Below, in pieces: positions 45,223 through 56,500 of a stretch of 64,000 bases of DNA. The DNA lies in the NCBI GenBank assembly GCA_027596075.1, contig JADGJC010000043.1:1-64000 (forward strand), in the 5' to 3' direction. The notes under the pieces were generated by a model. It worked only from the letters and a program-made list of their open reading frames with translations. It made no database searches and was not told the DNA's origin. Numbering within the stretch: the first letter of the stretch is position 1; each line of letters begins with the position of its first letter. A program made the position numbers and the translations under genes. Origin of the DNA: Rhizophlyctis rosea (taxonomy: Eukaryota > Chytridiomycota > Chytridiomycetes > Rhizophlyctidales > Rhizophlyctidaceae).

Positions 45223-46327
45223 ATGAGCCTCGCCCGTGTTCAATACCCTGCCCCTCACTTCTCTGCTGACGCCGTCGTCGACGGTGACTTCAAGGTTGTT
45301 TCCTTGGACGACTACAAGGGAAAGTACCTTGTGCTTTTCTTCTACCCCTTGGACTTCACCTTCGTTTGCCCCACTGAGATCTGTGCCTTCAGGTAAGGAT
45401 GGGGTCGTCTATCGTGTTATTGAAGTGTTTGGGTGAAAGTGGTGATCTTGGTGGAGAGATCTGTTTTTGGTTTTTGAGTTTGTTTACTTTCGATCGTCGC
45501 TAACCTTCCGATTCCCCCCCTACTCCGACTATCTCATTCCTATACCTTATCATATCGCATCTTCCCACCATAATCCATCACCCTCTCCCTTCATATTGAA
45601 ACCCTCCCTCACATAAAAACCCATCCAGCGACCGCATCGACGAATTCCGCGCCGCAGGCGTCGAAGTCGTCGGCTGCTCCGTCGACTCCAAGTTCTCCCA
45701 CCTCCAATGGACCAAGCAAGACCGCAAGGAAGGCGGTCTCGGCGCCATGAAGATCCCCATCCTTGCCGACATTACCAAGAAGATCGCCCGTGACTACGGT
45801 GTCCTCGTTGAGGAGGGACCCGACGCCGGTGTCGCTCTCCGCGGTACCTTCATCATCGACCCCACCGGCAAGCTCCGCATCTCCCTTATCAACGACCTCC
45901 CCATCGGTCGTTCCGTCGATGAGGTCTTGCGTTTGATTGACGCTTTGCAGTTCAACGAGAAGTACGGGGATGTTTGCCCTGTTGGGTGGAAGAAGGGGAA
46001 CTCCGGGATGAAGGCTGACCCCGTTGGATCTAAGGAGTACTTCTCTCAGGTAAGCAGTCGATCATCGTCATTTTATTGCGTGGTGCTTGGTTTTCTTTTT
46101 TGGAAAGGATTGTCTGTGTATACTTTGCATAATCGCTCAATCAGTCCTGGTGAACTCTATGACTCAACCCTACTTGCAAAACAAAACTCACAGGCCAACG
46201 CCAACGGCTCTAGGTAAATGCCTCCACAACCCCCGCCGGAGAAGAGGGCACCAAGAAGCGAACTCGCGCACAGGCCGCCGCCGAGAGTACTGCCTCTCCA
46301 GAGTCTAGCAAGAAACGTAGACATTAA
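45223..46327 (+). CDS. Typical 2-Cys peroxiredoxin with optional basic C-terminal tail
   Basis: This thiol peroxidase reduces H2O2 and alkyl hydroperoxides using thioredoxin. Exons 45223-45392 and 45629-46049 encode 197 residues in frame. The peroxidatic Cys lies in [17 protein letters not shown], the resolving Cys in [15 protein letters not shown] and a C-terminal YF (KEYFSQ) mark the sensitive type. The last exon has two possible acceptors. CAG at 46191-46193 gives ANANGSR and a stop at 46217. TAG at 46211-46213 gives 37 more residues with KKRTRAQ and SKKRRH, ending at 46327. The second tail looks like a bipartite nuclear signal. Which acceptor is used cannot be told from sequence; the coordinates cover the longer form. 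Confidence 0.9.
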
Positions 46328-46607
46328 ATTAGTATTATGTTGTCGGAATATCCTATTATTTGTGTAAATTACAACCATTTGTGTGCCTATGCAAAGTCTC
46401 GGTGTGCACTCCGACTTTCATATTGGAGGAATTGTTACATCCATTAATCGAGAGGTGTCGATGCATGCTAGCCTGTACTGGTCGGAATCAGACCTTGAAC
46501 GATCAATCAAAATATTTACAAGGCAAACTACATCAAGAGCTACATTTACGCAAAAGATTATGGTATACTACACTAACACGTTAGAAACTATTTCTCCAAC
46601 GTAAATC

Positions 46608-48785
46608 CTAAATCAAACTCCCCTCTTGGTTCGGTGCTTCTTTCGATGCTTCACCACTACCACTCCCTTCCGCTTCCTCCTCAAGTTTAGCATATTCTAC
46701 ATCCTTAATCGAACCCGTCTCTGGCTGTTCCACCGACTCTTTCACATCCTTCAACTCCTTCGGCTCCTTCAGCCCATCCTTCTTCAACAACGGTTCCTCA
46801 TCCTCAACATCTTCCTCCCCACCCGCATCTTCAACACCTACAGCCACCAATCTCGCCTCCTGAGATTTACCCTCGACCGGCCTGCCGCCCGCAGCCCCAC
46901 TTCCAGGAATCAACGGCACCTCCTCATTAAACTGCATCAGACTCCCCTCCCCATCCCCACTCGTCCCATTCTTCGACTCCATAGCCGAAAGCGACAACGC
47001 CAACGCCAGCTGCAGCTCATAATCTTCCTGTTCCGCCCTCTGCTCGGGTGTCATGTCCGCGTAAGGTGGATGTCCCGTCGCCGGTGTGAACTGCTGTTGC
47101 CCTTGAGGGGAAAACACCACAACGGGAGACCTCCCACCCTCCGGTCCCCGCCCCGCCCCGGCGGCCAAACTTGACTGTCTGGCCCCCACGGCAGAAATTT
47201 GGCCAGGATATCTCCAATCATGTTCGTTTCCGCGACGTGGCGGCAGAGGCGGACCTCCAGCGGCGGGATAGCCCTGCTGCGGCTGATTTGGTGGTGGTGG
47301 GGAGTCTGGACCCGTCAGTGATGTTACTAGTCCGTCCACTGTTTCCGCCGCTTGTTCGCCGAACACCTTCGCCTCCCTGATGAAGTTACTGAACCATCCA
47401 GAGGTTGTGCCGTAAACTTTTGATACGAATTGACCAATTTCCGGACTTGATGCCGTGGCGGCGGTATCTTGCTTTGGTAGTTCTTTGGCGCTGTAATGAT
47501 GAGTGCGTTGGTGAGATAGTTCCACAACGGGACACTCCTTTTTTGAGGGAACTCACTATGTTGCTTTTTCTCCGTCCGTCAGCGTCAGAGATTTGGTGGA
47601 TAAGTTGTAGATGTACGAAATCGCCCCCATCTGCATGTGTATGATATGGTCGTTAACAATCTCATATCAATCAGACCTGAATTGTTCAAGCCGGACTTGC
47701 CATATTAGTTAGACAAAATTGCGTGGCACCCTCCTCGAGCTCCGTCTGATTTCGGAAGCGCATGATGTATCTACCGAGTTAACAATCAGCTGATGTGTAA
47801 ACAAACGCTCGCCACTTTTCCTCACTTCACGTTGCTAATTAGATTGGAGGGATTTGCCCGAATGATGCAAAGAATCAGGGCAGGAAGAAGATGATCGTTA
47901 CCAGCGTTCTCGTGTCCATTTTGAATCAGCCCTGTGCAAAGTTCATCAGTTTCGACTTGTCTGTTCGGGATTTATCTTCTCCTTTCGGCATCACGTACCC
48001 ACTACCAATTGAGTGGTATTTAGCAAAATTGTAAGTTTATCTTTCGGCGCCCTATATCCATTGATTTTCAACAATTCTGCTTGCGCAACTTCCAATGTAT
48101 GCTGAAATTCAAAAGGGAGGTCCAGATGTCTTTCCTGAATCATGCGTTGATTGAGTTCATCAAACAGGGTTGTTGCAGCGACAAGGACTACTAAACGCAC
48201 CTGCACCCAATGGAAGCTCTCAATTTTCCGTTGCAGATGCGCATTCATCTTGTGCTCTTCCGTTCCCGGCGCACCAAAGACGGAGTCGTACAATTTGATC
48301 ATAACCAACTGGAAGGAGGACGGAAAACCCGTCAGTCAGGCACGCTCACATCAAGTGAAACCGTGAACGTAGCACTGCTTCGCATGGGCAGCAGACCAAC
48401 CTTCTCCCATCCTTCCCGGACGCTTTCTTTTTCCGCATCTTCGCTTATTCCAGAGAATACTGGGTTCTGTATAATGCTTTGGTGAGTCTCATAACTTTGA
48501 GGGTTTGCAAGGTGTAACGCGATCGAAATCTCCCATACGTGTAAAGACTCGGTGTAGGCAAACTGCAAGAACTGAAGGACGAGCTTTCTTTGTTGGACCA
48601 CCGGTCGCTTCTCTGACGTGAAGTGGGCTAGAAAACTGTGGGAAATGCGAGCCTGTGAGAAATAGCACGCGTGGACGCGAAGGTTTTGGGCACCATGTGA
48701 GCTTCACTTACCCTTTCAGATGGTTGGTTAGCGGGACTGCTTCGGGCAGTTTCAGTTTTGTGAGAAAGTCTTCGTAGGTCGTCAT
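46608..48785 (-). CDS. VPS9-domain Rab5-type GEF with C-terminal ubiquitin-interacting motif
   Basis: VPS9 domains load GTP on Rab5-family GTPases on early endosomes. The start MTTYEDFLTKLKLPEAVPL is at 48785; the next exon gives FLAHFTSEKRPVVQQRKLVLQ. The helical bundle and VPS9 core follow: NGYRAPKDKLTILLNTTQLV, GNDHLLPALILCIIRANPSN, YIMRFRNQTELEEGATQFCLTNM and ISYIYNLSTKSLTL. The tail is Pro/Gly-rich (PPPPNQPQQGYPAAGGPPLPP), then EQEDYELQLALALSLSAMES, which fits a UIM, then an acidic end. Rabex-5 and yeast Vps9 also pair VPS9 with ubiquitin binding, though by other modules. Not all splice junctions were resolved. Confidence 0.85.
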
Positions 48786-49164
48786 CCTTCCTCCTTGCTG
48801 TATATAGCTCGTGGGAAAAGATGATGTTTGGAAGCATTCTGCAGCAAGGGAGGTGGAAGCCAGGTGGAAGCCAGGGGGAAGGGTTGGCGGCCATTCACAT
48901 CAGTCATCGTGTGTCAGACAAGCAACGTGGTTGAAAGACATTGTCGTATGGCGCAGCACACGCGTTTTCAGGGATCCGCGCAGCCCTCCGATATTCCGCA
49001 GCACCACAAACCACTTTCGTCATTCTGAGTTTCCTGGTTCGTGGCGTGCTATTTTTGACATCTGTAGCCCCCCTTCTACTTTCGAATCATATAAAAAGGT
49101 CAGGACCATCCATTCGCTACGCTGTCGTTACGTTACCGGCGTCCGAAAGCACATCACTACACAT
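48786..49164. promoter_or_regulatory. Divergent promoter region, VPS9 gene / hypothetical protein
   Basis: 379 bp between divergent starts. A TATAAAAA (49090-49097) faces the plus-strand gene. Confidence 0.45.
49090..49097 (+). promoter_or_regulatory. TATA box of the 49165 gene
   Basis: TATAAAAA lies 68-75 nt before the first ATG (49165), a plausible fungal spacing. Confidence 0.5.
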
Positions 49165-50409
49165 ATGCTGTCTGCCTATACAAATGTTACAATGCCTCAT
49201 AGCACAAAACCTACCCCAACAGGAGCCCATGGCGACGAAGCGGAACTCGAAATAGCGTCGACCTCAACCCCTCCCTCCGCTCCACCCATCATAATCGTCG
49301 CGGCTCATGAAGGTGAGGCATCTCATTTCTCACATTCATGAATTCACAAACCTATAATACTGACATGAAATGAAGACGATATCACAATCGGGATGGCCGG
49401 CACCCTCCACCGTCTCTGCCAAGGCGACCAAGAGGACGTATTGAACATTCTAGGCGGCATCCACCACAAAGAAGACACCAAAGAGCACTTCGGCGTTCGA
49501 CGTTTCTTCAAAAGCCTCATGCACTCCACTCCTACCACGCATCGACGACCTGTCTACGTTCTGTTGACTTCCAACGGTTACGATGAGAAGTTGATCCATA
49601 TTTTCAGTGGGAAGCAAGAATGCACGTGGCATAAGGAGAAGCATAATTTTGGATTCTCGCCTGAGCAGGTAACCTTGGAATGCTTGCTTGCAGCAAATGC
49701 GAGATCTGAAGGCGTCCATTTGACACACTCTTGAATCTTAAATATCAGACAAACTGGGCACGAAAGATCGAAGTCAGTGCGCTACTGCAGCGCGCGGGAG
49801 TAGACAAGACTTTCATTGCAAATGACGGAGAAGGACTGGACAATCGTCTCGCCGAGACAAATGCTACTGTAGGTCTATTGTCACCTCATCATCCTCCGAT
49901 ACAACCCTAACCCACCCCACCACCAAAACAAAAAGAAATACACCAACGAAATGGAACGCATCCTCCGAATCTACGCCCACCAATTCCCCGGCGCAACCTG
50001 GTTCCTCATCTCCGGAGCCTACGACCCCATAAATGGCGACGCCTCCCAAGGGCCCCACCCAGCCCACAAAGCCCTTTGGGACGTAGCCCACCGCCTCCGC
50101 GTCACTGACGACCCATCCTCCCGGGGCTTTGCACCTTCCCGAACATTCTTCTACCGCGTCTACGAGTACATGCGCGGCGAGAAAGCCGGTGAAACGGCAC
50201 GTATACCTGTGGAGCTGGATTCTGAGACTTTGTTGGCAAAGCAGAAGCTGTTGGATGAGCATAAGTTGTATGTTCCGGAGGCGTATCGGTTGGCGACGGG
50301 GTATCATAGTTATCCGGAGTTGATTGATAAGAGTTATTTGACGGCGATGGAGTGGTTTGATCGGATGGAGGTGGGTGAGACGGTAGTGGCTCCTACTGTC
50401 GCGAAGTAA
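49165..50409 (+). CDS. Conserved-looking hypothetical protein, 344 aa, four exons
   Basis: Exons 49165-49312, 49376-49668, 49749-49868 and 49936-50409 join in frame. The internal ATG at 49192 has a better context (A at -3) and would drop nine residues. The N-terminus is Thr/Pro/Ser-rich and disordered. The body contains MAGTLHRLCQGDQEDVLNIL, RRPVYVLLTSNGYDEKLIHIF, MERILRIYAHQFPGATWFLI and YEYMRGEKAGETARIPVEL. The mixed hydrophobic/charged pattern and clean splicing support a real folded protein. I do not recognise a family. It has no signal peptide or membrane segment. Confidence 0.7.
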
Positions 50410-50609
50410 ATCTGTATTTCCGAACGTTATGTATATATTGTACTGTATAAATGCAGTATGTTTGAACAGCCTCACAGTAACTGCAGCGGAGGATTTCAAA
50501 ATGTATGTGCAAACTAAAGGCAATGCCTCCGATTTTGTATTGAAATACATAAAGCAAGTACGCATCCATTTCTAATCTACCGCACCCACAAACACCAACA
50601 ATATCGCGA

Positions 50610-51959
50610 CTACCGAGGCCACCACCGCCAATAGAACCGATTGACACCTCCAGCCCCCGTCCGCCTCCCCGCCCCATCAACAGGATATTCAACAGTGCTG
50701 AAGACATATCCCGCTCGCTTCCGATGCGCCCGTCTGCGTGTTGATATAGGTATCTTCATCCCATCAGGAATGCACATCAACAGCTGAGACTTTCCAATTC
50801 TCGGATCGACCACAACCGCCACCCCGTCCCGTCCCCAGTACAACAAATACCAATCATCCTCACACCAGCAAAATGTGCACTCCATCCTGCTGGTACCGTT
50901 GCACATGGTGATGACGTGCGGGAGCTTGTAGAGAAGGTGCAAATTGAAATCAAAGACAAGACAATCTTCCTGGTATGGAAGTCGTAGGATGACGTTGAAT
51001 CTGGTGATTGCGACTTTGCTTCCCATTGGACAGCGGTTGTGACGGAAATTGTGAGAGGCAATCTGTGCTCCATCCTTCAGGCGAACGAGGACTAGATTGG
51101 CATTGACCCACGAGCCAGAACTGAACTCGACGACGTAGGCGACAAGACTTTCGTTGCTGGCTTGAATTGGAGTTGGGAGCCCATTATCGTACGGATGGAT
51201 GGTGCCAGCAAATGCTGGATCATCCAGTGATGTAATTCTGACTTCCCGTGGTATGGAGATGTCTTGCCTAATGTTTGCGTCTCTATCTGCTACATAGGTC
51301 ACATGTGAGCCGCAGATAGTTTTGTAGCACTTAGAGAAAGGCCTGAGGTGCGCTACAGTATTGTGGGTGTTCCAGTCGACCAGTGTGATATTGCCGTCAT
51401 GCAAGTCGAGTGCTAGTATGTTGGCTCGCTTGTAATGAATGCCAGTTGCAACGTTCTGGATAGGATTGACAGTAACTCGGGTGTCTGTGAAAACTGTGTC
51501 GATCGTTGTCGCGATCGTGTTGGACGGCCTGGACTCGTCTTCTTTGAGTATAATTTGACCGTTGGGGCGCACACCGTGGGGATCAGGAGACGCAAACATG
51601 TAGTATGCGCCGGTTACGTCCCGCACGAACCCATCACCCCTCCTTGCCAGCGTAGCCGTGTCGCGTACTCTTTCTTTGATTGTTCCTTCGTAGACGTTCA
51701 GCGCCTCGCAGACTGGTCGCAAGCACCTCCAAGCCCACCATAGGGTTGCCACATCACGATATGTCTCCTGCCCGTACAGCACCGGCGTGCAATCTTCTGG
51801 GAACCCCTCAGTGACTTTCGGTTTCCAGACGGGGATGTGGTTGAGGCGTATGACGGTGCACCAATCGTGGCAAACTTGTTCAAAACGCAGGAGGTCAAGG
51901 ATGGAAAATTCGGGTAGAGAGAAGAGGAGAAGGAGGATGTCGGGGACTAATGGTGCCAT
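50610..51959 (-). CDS. F-box-like protein with beta-propeller-like body, 449 aa
   Basis: A single-exon gene. Residues 4-40 (LVPDILLLLFSLPEFSILDL then FEQVCHDWCTVI) resemble an F-box, the Skp1-binding part of SCF ubiquitin ligases. The next 350 residues have repeated short hydrophobic strands (ILALDLHDGNITLVDWNTHN, VVEFSSGSWVNANLVLVRLK, CWCEDDWYLLYWGRDGVAVV), as in WD- or kelch-like propellers, but no repeat signature is clear. The basic C-terminus ends YWRWWPR. The substrate is unknown. It lies 306 bp downstream of the VOC gene on the same strand. Confidence 0.65.
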   Translation of the reverse strand: MAPLVPDILLLLFSLPEFSILDLLRFEQVCHDWCTVIRLNHIPVWKPKVTEGFPEDCTPVLYGQETYRDVATLWWAWRCLRPVCEALNVYEGTIKERVRDTATLARRGDGFVRDVTGAYYMFASPDPHGVRPNGQIILKEDESRPSNTIATTIDTVFTDTRVTVNPIQNVATGIHYKRANILALDLHDGNITLVDWNTHNTVAHLRPFSKCYKTICGSHVTYVADRDANIRQDISIPREVRITSLDDPAFAGTIHPYDNGLPTPIQASNESLVAYVVEFSSGSWVNANLVLVRLKDGAQIASHNFRHNRCPMGSKVAITRFNVILRLPYQEDCLVFDFNLHLLYKLPHVITMCNGTSRMECTFCWCEDDWYLLYWGRDGVAVVVDPRIGKSQLLMCIPDGMKIPISTRRRAHRKRAGYVFSTVEYPVDGAGRRTGAGGVNRFYWRWWPR

Positions 51960-52265
51960 TGTTCGACGTGGTTGAGGGGCGCTGTTTGATTGTTGGTTCA
52001 GTTGACAGGCAGGAACGAAAGAAGTTGTGAAGCTGTTGCATGTTGGTTGATGGCCACATGATGGGGGGACAGAGGCTCAGCTTGTGGCTTGCTGCAACAT
52101 GGCTGTGCCAACACGAACTGATGATGACTGTGCCCTCCACAGGGTCCTCCCAAAACTTCACATTCGGTTGCGAAAGAGGCAACCAAAATCAATAAGAGAA
52201 TCGATTTGGATAGAGATCTCCCAAAGAATATGCTACAAATCATAAGCAAGTTTGACCAGCCAACG
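51960..52265. other. Spacer between the VOC and F-box-like genes
   Basis: Likely upstream region of the F-box-like gene. I see no specific feature in it. Confidence 0.35.
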
Positions 52266-52712
52266 TTAAACCTCATGCGACGCATCATCCTCTTCTCCAT
52301 CGTCCAAAAACGCAAAGAACATGATCGTATTCCCATCGCCATCCTCCACCTCAAACTGCCTACACCCCCAATCCTTGTCCGCAATCTCATCTATCACTTT
52401 CACTTCCTTATCTGCCACCAGCCCACCATAAAAAGCATTCAACGAGTCAATGGAATTGAACATGATCATGCAAGATGCCGGCCCTTTCTTGGACGCGTCG
52501 GGCTTTGTGGGATCGGAAAGGAAGAAGTAGATGTTTGCGTCGGCATGTGTGCCCATCCAAAAGGATGCGAATGTCGGCGCATCGGGGGAGGGATGGAGGC
52601 CGCCAAGGACGAAGTGGAGGTGGGTGGTGTAGAATTTGACGGTGTTTGGAATGGAGGTGGACGTGAAGATTGGGATTATCTTTTTGGCGGGGATAGTTGA
52701 TTTTGGCGGCAT
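52266..52712 (-). CDS. VOC-superfamily (glyoxalase/PhnB-like) protein, 148 aa
   Basis: An intronless gene. The fold pattern is clear: IIPIFTSTSIPNTVKFYTTHLHF (beta-alpha opening), FASFWMGTHADANIYFFLSD, CMIMFNSIDSLNAFYGGL and the final WGCRQFEVEDGDGNTIMFFA, where D.DGN is typical of the family. Members include glyoxalases, dioxygenases and antibiotic-binding proteins. The substrate cannot be told, and the metal ligands are not obvious. A TATAAA lies about 55 nt upstream. Confidence 0.8.
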   Translation of the reverse strand: MPPKSTIPAKKIIPIFTSTSIPNTVKFYTTHLHFVLGGLHPSPDAPTFASFWMGTHADANIYFFLSDPTKPDASKKGPASCMIMFNSIDSLNAFYGGLVADKEVKVIDEIADKDWGCRQFEVEDGDGNTIMFFAFLDDGEEDDASHEV

Positions 52713-52766
52713 TTTTAGATATTATACCGAAGTGACCATGAAGGGGATGAGGAAGCAGCGGTGATC

Positions 52767-52772
52767 TTTATA
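52767..52772 (-). promoter_or_regulatory. TATA box of the VOC gene
   Basis: On the minus strand GATATAAAG lies about 55 nt upstream of the start at 52712. Confidence 0.5.
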
Positions 52773-53517
52773 TCCTTTGTGACCGGGAGTCAGTGACTGC
52801 GGTCGGCTGGAGAGGTGCGTCGGAGCACGATAAGAATGCATGAAGTGCATGTAGATGTCCGTTTCGAGAGGCATTGAGTGCCCCTTTCTCTCTGCATGGA
52901 CAACGCACACCGGATCACCTCTGCCAATTCACCAGTCCATCTCAGGAACAAGTACTGGAAAGTGCCAAACCCTGTTAGAGGACAGATATGGACCCTGAAC
53001 GTTGAAACCTTTCGGATGCAGACTGAACGGGCTGTGCAGTCGGTGGCCCTGGCACTGTTGTACCAAGTTACACGAGGGGGTCCCAACCGCCACGTCGTTT
53101 CCAGCCACCCCCGCGTCGTGGGTTGTGTGCGCGGTGCTCGGGTCCTCCCCCAACTTCCTCCCACTCAACTCCAAAGTTCCTTCTCTCCACCACAATTCCT
53201 CCATTAGCAAGCAACGGATTCGCCCGGACGCACTCCTCAACACAAGGAGGCAGACAACTGGGTGGTCCATAGAGACCGCTTGGGAAGCATAAGGGAATCG
53301 TCAAGCTGGTCTCCTCCCACCTGTCGCTACGCCTCGCGTTTGTTTACAGCAGTTTTGTTTACGTTACGACAACCCTAATATTGGTGGACTCTGTACCCTT
53401 CAAGTACGGAATAATAGTGACCAATAGGTAGGTAACTTCGACTAGAGGTCTCTGCACCTCAAGGTTAGCTGCAAAGGCGTTCAAAGGTTGACTCGGTGCA
53501 TTTTTTTTCAGGCAGAA
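52773..53517. other. Divergent intergenic region before the P5 ATPase
   Basis: No gene recognised. A T8CAG (about 53501-53511) just before the ATPase start resembles a splice acceptor, so its 5' UTR may contain an intron. Confidence 0.4.
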
Positions 53518-56500
53518 ATGGTTGCTCTCTCCGCCATGGTTAGGAAAGGGTGGTTTGTAACATGTTTGATTCTGGGCGCCACTGTTGTAGACGGCAAGCC
53601 TACATTGCATACACGTATGTACACCAATCAATGCATGCATGCTTCAGACATGCGGCTCTAAACGCACTTGTGATATAGCGAACCTTTTTGATTTACACGG
53701 AGCCAACTGTACGGCACCATTACGCCAGAACGTCCCATGTCCCGTCGTCTGCGTCACCTCCGTCGACCAATGCCCACAGCTTGTCCGTCCCGACGCATGC
53801 CCATCAGGCCAATTCTACTGTCAAGATGGACAATGTCACGCAGGCGACTCTCTTGTTTCGGCGTGTGAAGACGCCACACCAAAATGCTCCTGCCCCTTTG
53901 GATTCCTCTCCACAAACTTATTGGACCGCCAATTTCCGAAGCAGGCCCTCTTTCCTTGCAAAGAAGGTTTCGCGACGGACGTCTTTGGATTTGATGATGA
54001 TCCGGCGGACGGGGATCAACCTCTTTTGAACAGATGTGCCCAACAGTTGAACGTGCAGGCCAACTTCACCACGGGCACCGACCCATTTTTGAAAGAATGT
54101 TTACCGAGGGCGGTGCGGGCGTTCTCTTTTGGTGATGATGAGTTTGTTGCGTTTTACGGTATTTTTGGTGCGGAGGTGTTCTTGTTGATTGTGTATTGGA
54201 TCTACAAGCGTGTTTGGGAGTCGGTGAGTGTTAGACGTCGATATCCGGCATGCGACATCCGTTGATCAATACCCACCAGTTCCACCGAGACACCCACCAA
54301 TTCGAACCCCGCCCTCTAAACATGACCCGCCTTTCCATGGACCCCGAAATGGAACTCCAAGACATACAAAACCTTCCCCAAGAACCTCCACTCCGCTTCA
54401 CCGGTTACCGCCCGGACCTATTCGGCAGCTTCGTCGGCATATCGATCTTCCTCTCTTCCCTCACCTACCTCTGCCTCATGGGCATCATCATCGGTGACTA
54501 CTACGGCATGTTCGCTGGGTGGCATTACCGTGACGAGCAGATGATTTTCGTCAATCATGATAATCTCTCGAAAGTGTTTGTGCTCATGTGGCATATTTTG
54601 ACCTTGTGGTTGTTGGCGGTTAAGGTCATGGCGAGTGGGAGTAGTCCGTATTTTAGGATCAAGTGTGGATTGGAGCAGGCCAGTTTTGTGATGATTGAGA
54701 AGAGGAGGGAGCCGCCGGTTTATATTAGTGGGATGGGCAAGTTGGTTGAGTTGGTTAGGAAGGTTGAGACTTGGTTTAGGAAGGTTACAAAGTGAGTTTT
54801 TGGAACATATTTGAAATGGGAAATTTCGCACATGTCACTGATCTCGCATGAACACAACAGAACTGACGTCTCATCCGAAACTGTCACCGTTAACAAAACC
54901 TCCACCGGCCGTCGATATGTCGAGCACGAATGCGTTCGCTATGTTTTCGACGACCAAACGCGCAACTTTGAACCGACGAAATTCAACGTTGGACCAAAGT
55001 ACACGGATTTGTTGCGCCAGGCGGATGGGTTGTCGACTGCTGAGGCGTATAGGAGGGAAGAACTGGTCGGGGCGAATGAGATTTTGTTCCCGGCGGATAC
55101 GTTTGCCACGATGACGGTCAAGGAGTAAGTTATGAATCATGGGGGCATATAGCATATGTTCACGCAGGCTAACACCTATTCAATCAGGTTTTCGGGCATA
55201 TTTTATGTTTACCAGTTGATGTCGCTCTTGATTTGGTATTATTATGCTTACTACTGTCCGTATCAATCGCGTTTACAGCAGAAAACACGGAATGATACTG
55301 ATTTTCTTCCTTTAATAGACATGGGTATCGTATTGACGATTGTGATCATCTCTGCTGGATTCTCCAAAGTCTCTGTCGGGCTGCGATCACAACGCAAGGT
55401 CTTGGAGATGGCGGCTTTCGAGGGGTCTTGCCGGATATTGCGCGATGGAGGTTGGACAACGGTCAGCACTAAAGACGTTGTGCCGGGTGACGTGATCGAG
55501 GTACAGACTTCCGAGCATGTCTTGCCTGTGGACTGTGTGTTGGTTGATGGTGGAGCTGTTGCGGATGAGAGTAGTTTGACTGGTGGGTTGCCATATGCGA
55601 ATTGCGACTATGGTGTCTGTTGATCTTGACTGTATCCATATGAAACAAAAGGCGAGGCTCTCCCTGTTGCTAAATTTGCAATCAAGAACGAAAACGTTAC
55701 ATACAGTCCTGACCACGCACGCGTGCACTCTTTATTCGCCGGCTGCCACATCCTCCAAGTACAACCTTCCGACAAACAACCCGTCAAAGCCATCGTCACC
55801 TCCACCGGAGCCAACACCTCTAAAGGCAAACTAGTCAGAGACATTCTCTACCCGACTCCCGTATCCTTCGTCTTCACCGAACATCTTAAGCTCGTCTTCC
55901 TTCTCCTCATGGTTTGGGGTGTCATCATGTTGGGTTTGTCGGTGTTGATGGTTGGGAGTAGTTCGATTGACAGTTGGTTCTACGGGATGTTTACGATCAG
56001 TCAGATTTTGAGTCCGCTTTTGCCGGCTGTGCTGGTTATTGGACAGTCTGTTGCTGCGGATCGGTTGAGGAAGTTGGGGATTTTGTGTATTGATTTGCAG
56101 AGGATTACGTTGGCGGGGAAGGTTAAGGTGTTTTGTTTTGATAAGACTGGTAGGTTTGGTATTTGCTTCAAGAATATTTTTTGAGAAGGAAGTGTATTCA
56201 TCTCGTCCCACTTTGCAGGCACGTTGACAAAGGAAGGTCTTAACTTCTTCGGCGCCCAATCGACCACTCTCACGCCTACCCTCACTGCGACGCCGAAGTT
56301 CAAAGACGTCCAATCTCACTACTCCGCCTTTGACGACAGCATCCAGAAGGGCATGATGGCGTGTCATTCTGTTACGATGGTTGGCGATACGCCTGTAGGG
56401 AACTTTGTCGATGTGGAGATGTTCCGGGCGACAGGGGCGAGCTTGGGAGAAGGCAATGGGACGGTTATTCCGGCGGGGTCTGGAGCGGCGCCCGTGCATA

